Source: Aselliscus stoliczkanus
Taxonomy: Eukaryota; Chordata; Mammalia; Chiroptera; Hipposideridae
Assembly (NCBI GenBank): GCA_033961575.1
Contig: CM066736.1
Location: 8,961,501 to 9,025,500 of the forward strand
Length of the DNA stretch: 64,000 nucleotides
Reading direction: 5' to 3'
Shown here: positions 55,996 through 64,000 of the stretch, piece by piece
Layout: every line of letters begins with the position of its first letter
How positions within the stretch are numbered: the first letter of the stretch is position 1
Made by a program: the position numbers and the translations under genes
Notes under the pieces: generated by a model
Databases searched by the model: none
What the model was told of the DNA's origin: nothing
Seen by the model: the letters and a program-made list of their open reading frames with translations, nothing else

Positions 55996-56420
55996 GGGCC
56001 GGCCGAGTGGCGCATTGGTTAAGAGCTGGTTTGGGATGCCAGCAGCCCTGGTTCGGATCCCACATATGAGGGCCAGTGACACTGCCCTCTACAGCCAAGA
56101 TAATGAACAACAGCTCCACCTGGTTGCCTCTATAGCTAAGATGACTGGCAATGGTATGGGCTGCAGTGGGATGCCATAGACTGCAGTGGGCTGCCGTAGG
56201 CTACAGTGAGTGGCTAGCAGCCAGCGTGAGCTGCCAATAGCCGTGGTGAGTGGCCATCCAGTGGCCGGCGACCGATCTGCCTCATCCGGGAGGAGTGCAG
56301 TGACGACACCAACATGGGCCAGTGAAGCAACGTCCTCCGCAACTAGACTGAAGAACAAAAAAGACAGCAACTTGTCTGTTCCCCTCCCCCAATTCTCCAG
56401 TAAAATCTTAAAAAAAAAAT
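55996..56420 (+). mobile_element. Long composite tRNA-derived SINE, copy 2
   Basis: Head GGGCCGGCCGAGTGGCGCAT, B box GGTTCGGATCC, CACATATGAGGGCCAGTGAC, junction CACTGCCCTCTACAGCC, then the long body (GATCTGCCTCATCCGGGAGG; CTAGACTGAAGAACAAAAAA) and CCAGTAAAATC plus A tail. Intron 1, about 470 bp from exon 1, antisense to RBM19. Confidence 0.92.
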
Positions 56421-56885
56421 ACAGATTTCTCACACCATCCCATTGGCACATTTTAATTTTGGGAATGAGCTTATTAGCCTCCCCAGTGGTGAGGGGCTCT
56501 CCATGCACGAAAAGTTACAGGGAACTCGATGAAGGAGGATCCACGCCAGCAGATTGCACCCACTCAGCGAACACCACACACATCCTCCTAGTTCTTCCCT
56601 CGATTACAGAGCGTGTGTTTATTAAAGTGCCAGGTTCTGTGCGGGGCTCCGGAGACACAGAGACAAGGAGGACCCCCCCACCTGCTTCTTGGATAAATGG
56701 TTTAAAGCCACAGCCACTCAATTGTGTTAAATGAATCCAACTGGACTTGCAATGGCAGGTTGTCAAAGCCTGTTGCTCTGCCTGTGCCTCCCCTGAGTGA
56801 GAAAGGACTACAGGCACCTCCCTGCCAACCCCGCGCTCCCGACTGGTCCCAATGCCAGGTCCCCAGGTGCAGGCTCTGCACTCAC

Positions 56886-56921
56886 CCCATTCGGGAGGTT
56901 CTTCACGATCAGTCGCGACAT
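56886..56921 (-). CDS. RBM19: RBM19 coding exon 1 (start codon, RRM1 beta1)
   Basis: This is the first coding exon: residues 1-12, MSRLIVKNLPNG, which hold beta-strand 1 (RNP2) of RRM1. The start is fixed by the match to the conserved RBM19 N terminus and by the ATG context CACCATGT, with A at -3. It ends in phase 0 at GGG followed by donor GTGAGT. The 5' UTR continues upstream into the CpG-rich promoter. Splicing to exon 2 at ATGAAGGAG restores the RRM1 helix 1. Confidence 0.96.
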
Positions 56922-56984
56922 GGTGCACGATCCCGCTGGTTTGACTGCAGCACGAGCGGACAGCGCGCCTGCCACCAACCACGG

Positions 56985-57011
56985 TCACACCACAGCTCTG
57001 GGCGCCGCCAT
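56985..57011 (-). CDS. Upstream ORF of 8 codons in the probable RBM19 5' UTR
   Basis: Read on the RBM19 strand, the ATG inside the YY1-type motif AAGATGGCGGC opens a short frame, MAAPRAVV, closed by TGA 63 bases before the RBM19 start codon. It is transcribed only if initiation occurs upstream of the YY1 motif, which is typical for this promoter class. It does not overlap the main frame. Any effect on translation is inference. Confidence 0.35.
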   Translation of the reverse strand: MAAPRAVV

Positions 57012-57014
57012 CTT
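57004..57014 (-). promoter_or_regulatory. YY1 motif AAGATGGCGGC
   Basis: An exact match to the long YY1 consensus on the RBM19 strand, 83-93 bases upstream of the start codon. YY1 sites in this orientation are commonly found just after the transcription start of TATA-less promoters. Confidence 0.7.
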
Positions 57015-57021
57015 TGCCAAG

Positions 57022-57037
57022 CCGGAAGAGTCACGTG
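57022..57037. promoter_or_regulatory. ETS site and adjacent E-box (CACGTG)
   Basis: CCGGAAG (57022-57028) is an ETS/GABP core, and CACGTG (57032-57037) is a palindromic E-box of the USF/MYC class. They are separated by three bases. MYC-type control would suit a ribosome-biogenesis gene (inference). Confidence 0.55.
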
Positions 57038-57058
57038 CTCGGACCTAGGCCCGCCCCT

Positions 57059-57066
57059 CCGGAAGT
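57059..57066 (+). promoter_or_regulatory. ETS site CCGGAAGT
   Basis: A full ETS/GABP consensus octamer directly after the GC box CCCGCCCCT, about 140 bases upstream of the RBM19 start codon. Confidence 0.5.
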
Positions 57067-57140
57067 AGGCGTGGCCAAGCCTGCGCTCCCCCAGGAAGTC
57101 CCACCACCCACCAGGGGGGCGTGCCTGAGCGCTTGCATTC

Positions 57141-57152
57141 TGCGCAGGCGCA
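57141..57152. promoter_or_regulatory. NRF1-like site TGCGCAGGCGCA
   Basis: A near-palindromic match to the NRF1 consensus at the upstream end of the CpG-rich segment. NRF1 often occurs together with ETS and YY1 sites in such promoters. Confidence 0.45.
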
Positions 57153-57569
57153 GGTTGCTTGGCGGCGCCCGGAGAGACCAATGCAACATCGGCAGGGGGC
57201 GCCGGGTCCTAGTCTTGGCGGCGGAGTGTTGCAGGCGGCAGGCTTAGTGCAGATGCGCTGCGTAAAGGAGGAAATGGTTTTAGCCTCCTTCTCTGTTTTA
57301 TTTTATTACTGAGTCCTAAAACGGCCATGAGGATTAGGGATTCTTGCCTCCCATGTAGAGATGGGGAAACACACTCAGAGAGGCTGCCAGGCGCCATGCA
57401 TCAGTTACTGAGCATCGCCTGCAAACTGGAATGTGCACATTGAAAAGAAACATCCCCATTTTGTCTGGGAGTAAATGGAACCAGACAAATGAAGCAGCTT
57501 GCACAGAGTCCTGTAGCTATAGTAACTATTAAGTAGCATTAAGTTTTAAGGGATAGGATTAGGGGATGC

Positions 57570-58010
57570 ATTGGTTTCCTAGGGCTGCTGTAACAAATGA
57601 CCAGAAACGTGGTGGCTTAAAACAACAGAAATCTACTCTGTCGCAGCTCTGGAGGCCAGACGTCCAAAAATGAAGGTGTCAGCAAGGCTGTGCGCCCTGG
57701 GAAGTCTCAGTGGGAGCATCCTGCCTGCCTCTCCGGGTTTCTGGTGACTTCAGGTGTCCCTGGGCTTGTAATTTGCATCAATCTCTAGCTCCCTCTTCAC
57801 AGGGCATTCTCTGCTTTAGGGTCTGAGCCAAATCTATCATCCTCGTTTTTTTCTCTTATCAGGATATTGCTATTGGGTGTAGGGCCCATGTTAAATCCAC
57901 AATGATCTCATCTCAAAACCCTTCACTTCATTATATATGCAAATAAGATCACATTCTAGGTTCCTGGGATTACACCATGGCAGATATATCTTTTTGTTTT
58001 TCCAAGTAGT
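57570..58010 (-). mobile_element. MLT1-like (MaLR) LTR, antisense, nearly complete
   Basis: TTTCCTAGGGCTGCTGTAAC, GTGGCTTAAAACAACAGAAA, GCTCTGGAGGCCAGACGTCC, ATCTCATCTCAAAACCC and TAAGATCACATTCTAGGTTC are the reverse complement of the LTR in order. It lies just upstream of the RBM19 promoter. Confidence 0.85.
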
Positions 58011-58959
58011 GGCCTTCAGCCCACTATTTGAGGATTTACTTGCTTTGTAGTAGGTTCCTCTGAAGATCAAATTTCACCCTCTGTGTATCTTCGGTTGACT
58101 GTCTATTCAATGAAAACACACATACAACATGTAAAAATATACTCCTCGAGCCTCGAGTAGATGACTTAAGGTCACGGTGTTTCAAAGTCATTTGTTTATT
58201 CAACAGATATTTATTGATACGTATGAAAGTGCTCTTTCGTTCAAGGACAATGAGGGGGCTGTTTTCTGCACACCATGACCCTGCTCAGGACTGGCTGGAG
58301 CAGGCTTGATGAAGCCGTTCCAAGATTTTAGCCTTTTATGAGAGGGCAAGTGTGGGTTGCCTAGCCAGCCCTGGCCTGATGTTCTTTTATTATTTTCATG
58401 AACTGCCTTTATTAAAATGTGCAACTACATGTAGCCTTCCCTAAAGAAATTCACAAATCAGAAGGCCTTTCAAAGGTATTAAAAGAAAATGGAATGCTCT
58501 TTGCCAATCCCCGATGTTTCAGTGCTGGGCCAAGAAAATATGGTTGCCACATGTTGAGGGAAGGAGGGATTGTGCCTGGGCTGTATATCCCCGTGCATTT
58601 AATAAACAGCCACGTTGTAACGTTATTATTAGTCTCCTTGCTCTCCTGCCTTCCTTTTGGGTCTCCTTTTCTCTCCCAGCAAATGATCCAGGGGTACCTA
58701 GACGCCCCCCAGGCTGGCCTCTCTGATTACACCTGGGGATTAAAAAAAAACCAAACCAGGCAGGTCTAAACTAGCTCCACCCACAGCTGCCTTCAGGTGA
58801 GGGGCTAGATCTGGACCCTGAGGGAATTAACTTTCCACCAGGGAAAGACCACTGGTGGGGGGAGAGCTTGGAAGGGGTTGGAAGAAGCTGCATGGAAAAA
58901 GAAGAGGGTACTGAACTCTTGATTTCCTCCATATGAGGAGTCTAATTATGAGAAAACAT
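58011..58959. other. Upstream flank, no gene recognised
   Basis: No recognisable protein frame or repeat family. The palindrome CTCGAGCCTCGAG lies near 58146-58158. Confidence 0.4.
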
Positions 58960-59350
58960 CAGACAACCCCCAATTGAGAAACATCCTACAAATCCCCAAC
59001 CAAGCCTCTTCAGAAAGGTCAAGGTCATCAGAAACAAGAAAAGGCTGAGAAACTGTCCTAGACGGGAGGAGCCTAAGGAAAGAAACCTGACACCTAAATG
59101 GGATAAGAGATCCTGGAACACAAAAAAGACATCAGGGGAAAACTGGGGAAATCCAAACAAAGCACGTACTTTAGTTAGTAACAATGTGCCACTATTGGTT
59201 CATTAAGTGTGACAAGTGTACCACAGTGATGTTAAGGATAGGGGAAGCTGGGTGCGGAGTATATGAAAACTCTAATAGTCTCATAACTTTTCTGTTGTGG
59301 TTCTAAAAAATCTAAAGTGATTCTAAACTAAAGAGTTTATTAAACGTTTT
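58960..59350 (+). mobile_element. LINE-1 3' UTR remnant
   Basis: GATCCTGGAACACAAAAAAG, ACATCAGGGGAAAACTGGGG, AAATCCAAACAAAGCACGTA, GGGGAAGCTGGGTGCGGAGT follow an old LINE-1 3' UTR and end near AAGAGTTTATTAAAC. Confidence 0.65.
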
Positions 59351-59387
59351 TAAAAAAAAAATATATATATATATACATATATATTTT

Positions 59388-59490
59388 TTTTTTTTGAGGG
59401 CAGTGTCACTGGCCCTCACATGTGGAACCCGAACCAGGGCCGCTGGCCTCCCAAGCCCGCACCCAACTACCGCGCCACTTGGCCGGCCCT
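59388..59490 (-). mobile_element. Short tRNA-derived SINE
   Basis: Minus strand GGGCCGGCCAAGTGGCGCGG, TTGGGAGGCCAGCGGCCC, GGTTCGGGTTCC, CACATGTGAGGGCCAGTGAC then poly-A. Confidence 0.88.
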
Positions 59491-59611
59491 AAAATATATT
59501 TTGAAAATTAAAAGGAAAGGATGTAGGAGGTCAGTATTTAAAGAGGTGGAATAATCATCAACGTATACTCTATTAAGGGTGGAAGACAAAAGACACTCTC
59601 TGAACGCTTGC

Positions 59612-59965
59612 TTCTAAATGCAGGTCAGCAAATGATATATATATCCCCAGGGCCCAATTCGGTCCACTGCCCATTTTCATATGGCCTCACAGCTAAGAAT
59701 GTTTTTCATAGTTTCAAATGGTTGGAAAACAATATCAAAGGAAGAATGGTTTGTGACTCAAAAATTCTCTGACATTCAAATTTCAGTGTCTATCAATAAA
59801 GTTTTATTGGCACACTGCCACACCCAGTCATTTGTCTCATCTATGGCTGCTTTTGTTGTTGTTGCAACAGCAGAGTTGGGTAGTTGCAACAAACCATATA
59901 CTGTACCTGCAAAGTTGAATACACTTACTACCTGGCCCTTAATAGAAAACATTTGCTGATCCCCA
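59612..59965 (+). mobile_element. MER20-like hAT DNA transposon
   Basis: ATATGGCCTCACAGCTAAGA, TTCAAATTTCAGTGTCTATC, AATAAAGTTTTATTGGCACA, GCAACAGCAGAGTTGGGTAG and a right end AAAACATTTGCTGATCCCC. Confidence 0.8.
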
Positions 59966-60489
59966 AGTTTGACTATCTCTGGAGGAATAAATGAGAAATT
60001 GGTAACAGGATTTCCTTTAGGAAGGAGAACAGGACCACTGGAGGAAGAGGGGTAATTGTTGCTGTGTTGCTGTGTTCAATTTTTTTTTTATTTTTTAAAT
60101 CTAATTCATTTACCAAAAGACAGATTGAGGAGGAATCTGGGGTCTTTCAGCCCATGGAATGGGGCTTGAGACATTTTAAGTAGAAAGGATTATGCCTAAA
60201 GACGTTTTAGACATCACTGTTCAGAAGCACTTCCCAAAGAGAGGTCTGATTATGGTGGGCCAGAGTGCTATCAGGGAAGGCTCCTTGGAGGTGGTGCCTT
60301 GAAAGCCGGAAATTGACAAGTATGGAGGGTTACATGGAGAAGAGGGTTAAGGACATGCAAAGCACTGGAACTCCACATTTTGTTGTACCTGGTCACTGAT
60401 CCACGTGACAACAATGTTGTAGTAATTATCACTTTTTTGTTTGTAAGTCAAGTGCAATGGTCACAGCTTAGAAGTTATGCAGCCACCAT
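59966..60489. other. Upstream flank, nothing firm
   Basis: Weak L2-like text near 60280-60360 (AGGGAAGGCTCCTTGGAGG); otherwise unassigned. Confidence 0.35.
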
Positions 60490-60950
60490 TCCAGCTGTAA
60501 TAGATCGAGTGCAAAAATGACCTCTGTTATCCCCTCATCCCTTCTTTATCCACATCCTTGGCCTTGAGGCTTTACAGTTCTTCCCATCAGGAAAGAGCCT
60601 ATTTCCCTACCTCGTGCATAGGGACCTACCCTGTGACCTATTGTGATCTACAAAATGAGACAGAAACAGCAATGCTACATCTGAGCCTAGGTAATAAGGG
60701 ACTCTGCCACTCTGTCTGGGAACCCTGACAGCAAGCCCAGCTTAACCTTCTGGGTGAGGAGAGACACGTGGCCTGGTTACTTCCATTGCCCCCTGTGACA
60801 GCTAGCTGGTCACCAAACATGTGGGTGAGCCCATCCTAGACCAGCCAGCCACCCCCCCCACCCCCCGCTCATCTGCCAACTCACCACAAACATCTCAGGA
60901 GCCAAGATCAACTGAGTCTAGCCAAAAGGAACTGAGCCAACCAGTTGCCC

Positions 60951-61350
60951 ATGATGGTGAATTTTATGAGTCAACTTGACTGGGCTGTGGCGGAGCCCAG
61001 GTACTTGGTTAACAGTTACTATGCTGGGTGTGTCTGTGAGGGTGTTTCTCGATGAGATGGACACTTGAATTGGCAGACTGATAAAGCAGATGGTCCTTCC
61101 CCACTGTGGACAGGCCTCAGCTAATGCATTGGAGGCCTGAATGAATAGAACAAAAGGTGGAGTAAGGGAGAATTCTTTCTGTCTGCTTGTCTTTGAGCTG
61201 GAACATGGGCCTTCTGCCTTCGAACTTGGACTTGGGCTAGAACTTACACCATCAACCCTCCTGGTCTCCAGCTTGTCAACTGCAGAGTGTGGGACTTCTC
61301 AGCCTCTACATCTGCAAAAGCCAATTCCTTATAGTCTCTTCTCTTCTCTT

Positions 61351-61418
<68 letters not shown>

Positions 61419-61488
61419 CACCCCCACATCCCCCAGCCCATGTATCTCCTATTGGTTCTGTTTCTCTAGAGAACCCAGGCTAATTCGC
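60951..61488 (+). mobile_element. LTR-like repeat nested in the preceding LTR, with (CT)n
   Basis: GAGTCAACTTGACTGGGCTG, GTGTCTGTGAGGGTGTTTCT, GGCCTCAGCTAATGC, GAATTCTTTCTGTCTGCTTG and the end TTCTCTAGAGAACCCAGGCT form a known mammalian interspersed repeat (LTR-type, from memory). A (CT)n expansion fills its A/T-rich 3' part. Confidence 0.6.
61333..61416. repeat. (TCTTC)n then (CT)30 microsatellite
   Basis: Pure CT run to 61416 preceded by a few CTCTT units. Confidence 0.95.
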
Positions 61489-62179
61489 TGACCTATAGAC
61501 TCATGAATAATCACAGATGCTAATTGTTTTAAGTCTGGATTTGGGGGAGTTCATTATATAGCACTAGCTAGCTGGTACACTGTATCTGCCTGTCTAGAAA
61601 CCCTCTAACCTTGGAGGTGTCCCGTTGCCATCGGCTCTGTTGACCTCATCCTCACTGGGAAGGCATTCTTCTGTTTCTTTAAATAGCAGGTCTTCTTGAA
61701 ATTCTGACACCTTTTAATTTAATCCAATCCCAGGAATATTCCAGCGACTCTTGCTGCCAGGTCCTGGGGCTGTGGCTGTGCTGGTGGCAATTTCAGCTCA
61801 AGGGGGAGCAGACTTTAGACCAATAATGACAAACATAGTGAGCATGACGAGAAGTGGGGTACAGGCCCTAGGGTACCCGATTGAGGCTGGGAGACTGAGA
61901 AGGCCTGGAGAAGGTGATTTGAAGGGTGTGGGAGTAGGGAGATGGGGAGTACTTTCCAGTGGAGGGAACAGCAAGTGAGAACCCTAGAGGCAGGAAACAG
62001 CACGTCCTTTCTGGGGGGAAAAAGGGGTGCACATAGCAGATGGTACAGGGAAGGTCTACGAAACCCCAAGACTCAGCCAGAGATTGACCCTGGGGGCAAA
62101 CCCTGGCTCACCATATATCGGCTGGGTGATCCCTGCCAAACCGCCAAAATTGGGTAATGGTAGTATCCAGCTCCTAGGC

Positions 62180-62900
62180 TTGTGGTGAAAATAAAATATG
62201 ATAATGTGTGTAAAAAGTAGCATCCAGGAAATCCCTGACTGTATATTTTCACTGTCATTTAAAAAACATTTTATGGAAGTAAGTGCCATCAACACCTATG
62301 TAGCATCACCCAGGTTCACCAAATATTAGCATTCACGTCATTTGCTTTACCTCTCTCTTTATATGTTACTGTTATTACGAAACCATCGTCAGTTACCGTG
62401 CACACATCATGGCCCTTCACCCCAAAACACTTCACTAGGGATCTGACACAGAACCGCAGGGCAATCATCAAATTCGGGAAATTTAATGTTGAAACAATAC
62501 TTCTTGTCTAACAATACATATTCAAATTTCAGCACATATCCCAATATCATTTTTTTCTCCTGTTCCATGATTCAAAGATTACATATTGTAGGATCCGTTG
62601 TCATATCTCTTTAGATGCTCTTAGAATCTGCAGTATTTCCTCAGCCTTTCTTCAGCTTTCAGGAGGCTGGTGCTTTTGAAGGCAACAGGTCGGTTGTTTT
62701 ACAGGATGTTTGTCCATGTGGGTTTGTCTGATACTTCCACATGGTTAGATTTGGGTCAGTTTACCCCCCCCCCTCGCCCCCCACGTGGGTGATGGTAACT
62801 CTGATCACTGGTTAAGGGACTGCTTCCTCTGGGAAGCTTTCCCCTTTGTCATTGATAAGTCCGGTAGGCATTTCAGAAATGTTGCCAGTATTTAGAAAGG
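62180..62900 (-). mobile_element. LINE-1 3' UTR remnant, antisense
   Basis: CACCCAGGTTCACCAAATAT, CCCTTCACCCCAAAACACTT, TCATCAAATTCGGGAAATTT, GTTGTCATATCTCTTTAGAT, TGGGTTTGTCTGATACTTCC and GGTAACTCTGATCACTGGTT follow the reverse complement of an old LINE-1 3' UTR. Confidence 0.7.
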
Positions 62901-63007
62901 CTCAGAGATGGCCATTTTTAGTTTTTATAGGAATTCACAGGTTCAGGGGCAACTGTCTCCCTGTCTGTCAATACACAGAGACTCTGAAGCTCAGAAAGAA
63001 GAAAACA

Positions 63008-63437
63008 GGGCCAGCCGAGTGGCGCATTGGTTAAGAGCTGGTTTTGGGATGCCAGGGGCCCCGGTTCAGATCCCACATATGAGGGCCAGTGACACTGCCC
63101 TCTACAGCTAACAACAGCTCCACCTGGAGCTGGGCTGTGCGAGCCCCGGCAACGGTGTAGGCTGCAGCCCCTGCTGCAGTGGCTGCCATAGGCTACAGTG
63201 AGTGGCCGGCAGCCAGCGTGAGCTGCCAATAGCCATGGTGAGCGACCATCCAGAGGCCGGCGACTGATCTGCCTCATCCGGGAAGAGTGCAATGACGATA
63301 CCAACATGGGCCAGTGAAGCAACATCCTCCGCAACTAGACTGAAGAACAAAAGGACAGCAACTTGTCTGTTCCCCTTTGCTGGTTCCCCAATGCTGTTCC
63401 CCTCCCCCAATTCACCAATAAAATCTTAAAAAAAAAA
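63008..63437 (+). mobile_element. Long composite tRNA-derived SINE, copy 3
   Basis: Head GGGCCAGCCGAGTGGCGCAT, CACATATGAGGGCCAGTGAC, junction GACACTGCCCTCTACAGC, body as in copies 1 and 2 (GGCTGCAGCCCCTGCTGCAG; GATCTGCCTCATCCGGGAAG), end CACCAATAAAATC and A tail. The flanks AAAGAAGAAAAC and AAAGAAGAAACC look like a target duplication. Confidence 0.92.
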
Positions 63438-63788
63438 AGAAGAAACCACTTGCTCAAGATTACACAGTACAGACCAAGGCCAAGTTCAAGTGGACTCTTC
63501 CTGTTCCTCCCTACCTGGGGTCACACCCAGGGGTTAGGAAGTAGGAGGCAGCTAGGGGGTGTTGGAGACCCATTGCCCTGGGTGTCACCACCTGACTCCT
63601 TCAATGCTGCCCCAGCATTTCACTGCCCATCACCCCAAAAGCCCCTTGGAAGACGGCATCTGCAGAAGAGCCTTGAGGGATCAAAGTGGCTAAGGCAGCT
63701 GGAGACAGGAGACAAGGGATGCACCAGCCTCGGCCATACCTGCATGACCCCAGGCAGCTCACCTATGGCAGGTGGTGGCTGAACCTGG

Positions 63789-63806
63789 CCCCCCCCCCCC
63801 CCCCCC
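63789..63806. repeat. Poly-C run (18 C)
   Basis: Homopolymer; the exact length is uncertain in any assembly. Confidence 0.85.
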
Positions 63807-64000
63807 GCCAGGCCCTGCTGGGATCTGAACACTGGAGATGTGGAGGCACTTCCTGTTCTTGGCAGTGAACCATAAATACTCACCTGGAAGCACAGCAGAA
63901 AGCACAACTCATTCATCAAACAGAATGTGGCTGGGAAAAGCTAAGCCCCTTCTAAGGAGACAAACCAGTGGGGGTCTTGTCCTGGGCCCTGGAGGCTCTA

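Larger units (their letters stand above)
17805..56921 (-). other. RBM19: RBM19 gene, coding exons 1-21 (3' end outside window)
   Basis: RBM19 (yeast Mrd1) is a nucleolar protein with six RRMs that binds pre-rRNA and is needed for the early cleavages that release 18S rRNA, as part of the small-subunit processome. Joining 21 exons with GT-AG borders gives one uninterrupted frame of 861 codons plus 2 nt; human RBM19 is about 960 residues. RNP2/RNP1 pairs seen: RRM1 LIVKNL (4-9) and KFGFIGF (43-49); RRM2 VKLRGAP (306-312) and YIFVDF (345-350); RRM3 LFVRNL (414-419) and KGFAFVTF (453-460); RRM4 VILAKNL (598-604) and a degenerate RNP1 near 630-639; RRM5 LFIKNL (741-746) and GFGFVEY (784-790); RRM6 ILVRNI (843-848), the rest missing. 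Acidic and lysine-rich linkers separate RRM1-RRM2 and RRM4-RRM5. No frameshift or premature stop is seen, so this is a functional gene and not a retrocopy. Confidence 0.97.
56922..57250 (-). promoter_or_regulatory. RBM19: RBM19 CpG-rich TATA-less promoter and 5' UTR
   Basis: A locally CpG-dense, GC-rich stretch begins at the first coding exon and extends upstream. No TATA box is seen. It contains, in order upstream of the start codon, a YY1 motif, an ETS site, an E-box, a GC box (57050-57058), a second ETS site and an NRF1-like site. This combination is typical of housekeeping and ribosome-biogenesis promoters. The transcription start is not visible directly; the YY1 motif usually lies just downstream of it, which places it near 57010-57040. 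Confidence 0.75.
60490..61580 (+). mobile_element. Old MaLR/ERVL-type LTR split by another insertion
   Basis: Left part to 60950 (CCATCCTAGACCAGCCAGCC; GAGCCAACCAGTTGCCC) and right part from about 61489 (CTGACCTATAGACTCATGAA; TTGTTTTAAGTC) read continuously in the remembered LTR consensus. The middle is a separate element. Confidence 0.55.

Noticed and set aside
57121..57312. Divergent protein-coding gene sharing the RBM19 promoter
   Set aside because: The 63-codon frame has no recognisable product. A non-coding divergent transcript is possible but not supported by sequence alone.
61244..61441. Protein with a long Arg-Glu repeat
   Set aside because: It is a translation of the (CT)n microsatellite.
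1..64000. An undescribed defence, mobile or biosynthetic gene system
   Set aside because: The window is explained by one mammalian gene and interspersed repeats; no cluster of unknown genes is present.

Overview
The window is vertebrate nuclear DNA, almost certainly a placental mammal. It carries most of one intron-rich gene on the minus strand, many MIR, L2, LINE-1 and MLT1-type repeats, and younger lineage-specific tRNA-derived SINEs. The SINE heads and an 80-bp mariner-like hairpin element look most like those of rhinolophoid (horseshoe, leaf-nosed and related) bats. That lineage call is an inference from remembered repeat families, so I hold it at moderate confidence.

The gene is RBM19, the mammalian orthologue of yeast Mrd1. 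It is a nucleolar protein with six RNA-recognition motifs (RRMs) that acts in small-subunit (18S) pre-rRNA processing. I could place 21 consecutive coding exons between 56921 (start codon) and 17805. They join in one open frame of 861 codons plus 2 nt, and 20 of the 21 donors fit the consensus well. They hold RRM1-RRM5 complete and the first part of RRM6. The last roughly 100 codons lie beyond the left edge, so positions 1-17804 are intron 21. A CpG-rich promoter with YY1, ETS, E-box and NRF1-like sites lies at about 56922-57250.

Right to left (the direction of transcription): 57250-64000 is upstream flank made of an MLT1-type LTR, LINE-1 3' UTR pieces, nested LTRs, hAT remnants and SINEs. 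56921-48695 holds coding exons 1-7 (RRM1, the acidic linker and the start of RRM2). 45629-34015 holds exons 8-16 (RRM2-RRM4). 26738-26108 holds exons 17-18 (acidic tract and start of RRM5). 22846-17805 holds exons 19-21 (end of RRM5, start of RRM6). 17804-1 is intron 21, with a 22-bp minisatellite, a three-layer nest of LINE-1, SINE and mariner-like insertions, a LINE-1 ORF2 remnant and a candidate conserved non-coding element.

No bacterial, viral or CRISPR-like system is present, and I saw no second protein-coding gene. The most interesting signals are features of the RBM19 transcript: two pure GAG microsatellites coding 12-Glu tracts, a (TTTG)9 repeat serving as a splice-acceptor tract, one very weak splice donor and a YY1-embedded upstream ORF. 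The young mobile elements, with hairpin or composite structure, also stand out. Family names of repeats are from memory of consensus sequences and were not checked by a search.
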